Shown: one piece after another, positions 62,619 through 64,000 of the stretch
Layout: the number at the start of each line of letters is the position of its first letter
Position numbering within the stretch: the first letter of the stretch is position 1
From: Centropus unirufus
Lineage: Eukaryota; Chordata; Aves; Cuculiformes; Centropidae
NCBI GenBank assembly: GCA_013397695.1
Contig: VYZI01000392.1
Location: forward strand, 586,129 to 650,128
Length of the DNA stretch: 64,000 nt
Direction of reading: 5' to 3'
Translations under genes and position numbers: made by a program
The notes under the pieces: model-generated
What the model was told of the DNA's origin: nothing
Databases searched by the model: none
Seen by the model: the letters and a program-made list of their open reading frames with translations, nothing else

Positions 62619-64000
62619 CTTATAAAAAACAAAACCAACCACAGATTAATTAGAGAAAATACATTTGTTCGAAACTTAGTCAATTTTACCACTGTTAATA
62701 CAACAAATCATCACAAAGCGTGTGGCTGCAGGCTTTTTGCTCCAGACTGAGCTGCTTTAACAATGGACTGGTGCACCACGTACTGGTCCAAATACCTCAA
62801 GTTGAAAGTCCATGTGCCCATCTGTCACAGCAGGGCAAACGAAACCCAGCATCCAGTTTCACCACATACAGGTATTTTTAGTGTGCACTCACCAAGAGGC
62901 AAAACACCCAGTTTCTACTTGTGAATAGTAGAAATTCTTCTCCTGCACCTAATTCTACATATTCCCTTATCAGTACTTCAGGGTTTAAACTGTTTCAATA
63001 GATTCCATATGCCGCAAGCCCCAGATTCTGGTTTTTAAAGGATCTGAAGTTTACTATTTACACTTGTGATTACTATTTGATTATAGGAACTATTATTTAA
63101 GCAGTCCTTCTTACCATGATGCAGCTTGTATGGCACTGTAAACTTTCAATTTGCGCAAGGATACGACATAGGGGTACTCTTGTTTTAATTTTCTAATTGG
63201 AGCTGGGAGTAAAAGTCAAACTAATTGCAAAATTCTCAGCACGTTCAGCTTCAACTCCCAAACAGGAGGACACACGACTCTTAGGACTATAACACAGGAG
63301 TTGTCACACAATGCTTCCTTTAAGTACTGAAGAGTAGCACTGCAAATAATGTGAATATGCGTCCAAGCAACAGAGCAAACATTAGCTGTGCTCTAAAAAA
63401 CACTCTGCCAGTTTAGAACAGGTTTCCTTCAGAAGTAGAGTAAAAAAAGGTTTGTTTTTGCAATGCATACCCTTCCCTCCCACACCCTTTCCGAAATAGC
63501 CCTGCCTGTCCCTCTCACGTGCCTCCTCTATTCCTGGAACAGTGTCAGGTTTTCAGCATTGTCCCCTGGGACCTTCAGAGGAAGCACGTGCTCTTACTGA
63601 GCAAGCGCTGCACAAACCGATTGCCCCGAAAGGCTGCAAAGCCAAGTGGAAGCTGTGATACTTCCACTAAACCATTTTCTCAGTGGGTGGGTGGTGGTTC
63701 TTTACCTGGGCAGGTAACGTCACCAGAACTGTAGCAACTTGGCATCCTTGGAAGCGCCCATTATCAAATGTGATAACCTTTAGGTCATTCCAAAGATGGC
63801 TCAGGATGAGAGAGATTAGACAGACAGGGTAAGTATGCATTTCACACTCGATGTCTTGGTTTTATACAGCCTGCTTGCATACCTAACACGCCACAGTGCT
63901 GGTTGTCATATAATGGATAGAGAAAAAATAAAATTGGGGAACAGATATAAGGATCAAAGGAGAGCTCTAGATCAGCGATGTAAATACTCCTCTAAAAATA
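62619..64000 (-). other. AGFG1: AGFG1 intron upstream of the first visible exon
   Basis: No ArfGAP zinc-finger exon (CxxC pair) could be recognised here, so this is read as intron sequence extending past the window end. Confidence 0.6.

Overview
This is a vertebrate, most probably avian, genomic window. The genes are split into small exons with GT-AG introns, intergenic distances are short, and the repeats are mainly truncated CR1 LINE 3' ends. The gene order is DAW1(-), CCL20(-), SLC19A3(+), a second SLC19A3 copy(+), AGFG1(-). As I remember it, this is the order and orientation of human 2q36.3 read backwards. I cannot name the species. There are two assembly gaps (17422-17530 and 37117-37181).

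Layout. Positions 381-2075 hold the first two coding exons of DAW1, a ciliary dynein-arm assembly factor, with a GC-rich promoter and an RFX X-box-like site just upstream; the rest of DAW1 lies beyond position 1. Positions 2.1-9.6 kb are intergenic with two CR1 fragments. Positions 9.64-11.83 kb hold a complete four-exon CCL20 chemokine gene with a TATA box, an NF-kB-like site, an AU-rich element and a poly(A) signal. Positions 11.8-26.5 kb are a long non-coding interval. Positions 26.6-32.8 kb hold a complete SLC19A3 (thiamine transporter 2; five coding exons, 489 aa), and 37.2-42.9 kb hold a second complete copy (470 aa) with identical exon phases. Positions 46.9-62.6 kb hold the last eleven coding exons of AGFG1 (476 codons); its 5' exons, with most of the ArfGAP zinc finger, lie beyond 64000.

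The most interesting feature is the SLC19A3 tandem pair, which is a mosaic. Coding exon 2 (805 nt) is 99% identical between copies (8 differences). The first 88 nt of coding exon 4 show only 2 differences, and the next 54 nt of the same exon show 17. Coding exons 1, 3 and 5 are clearly diverged and the introns do not visibly align. This is the expected signature of interlocus gene conversion in an otherwise old duplicate. The second copy lies between SLC19A3 and AGFG1, where, from memory, the human genome carries the SLC19A-like gene C2orf83.

The genes are neighbours by ancestry, not an operon: a cilium protein, an inflammatory chemokine, two vitamin B1 carriers and a trafficking/RNA-export cofactor. 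Coordinates of spliced genes were built by hand from splice sites and conserved protein sequence; all reading frames join without error. I see no non-eukaryotic, CRISPR or tRNA/rRNA features.
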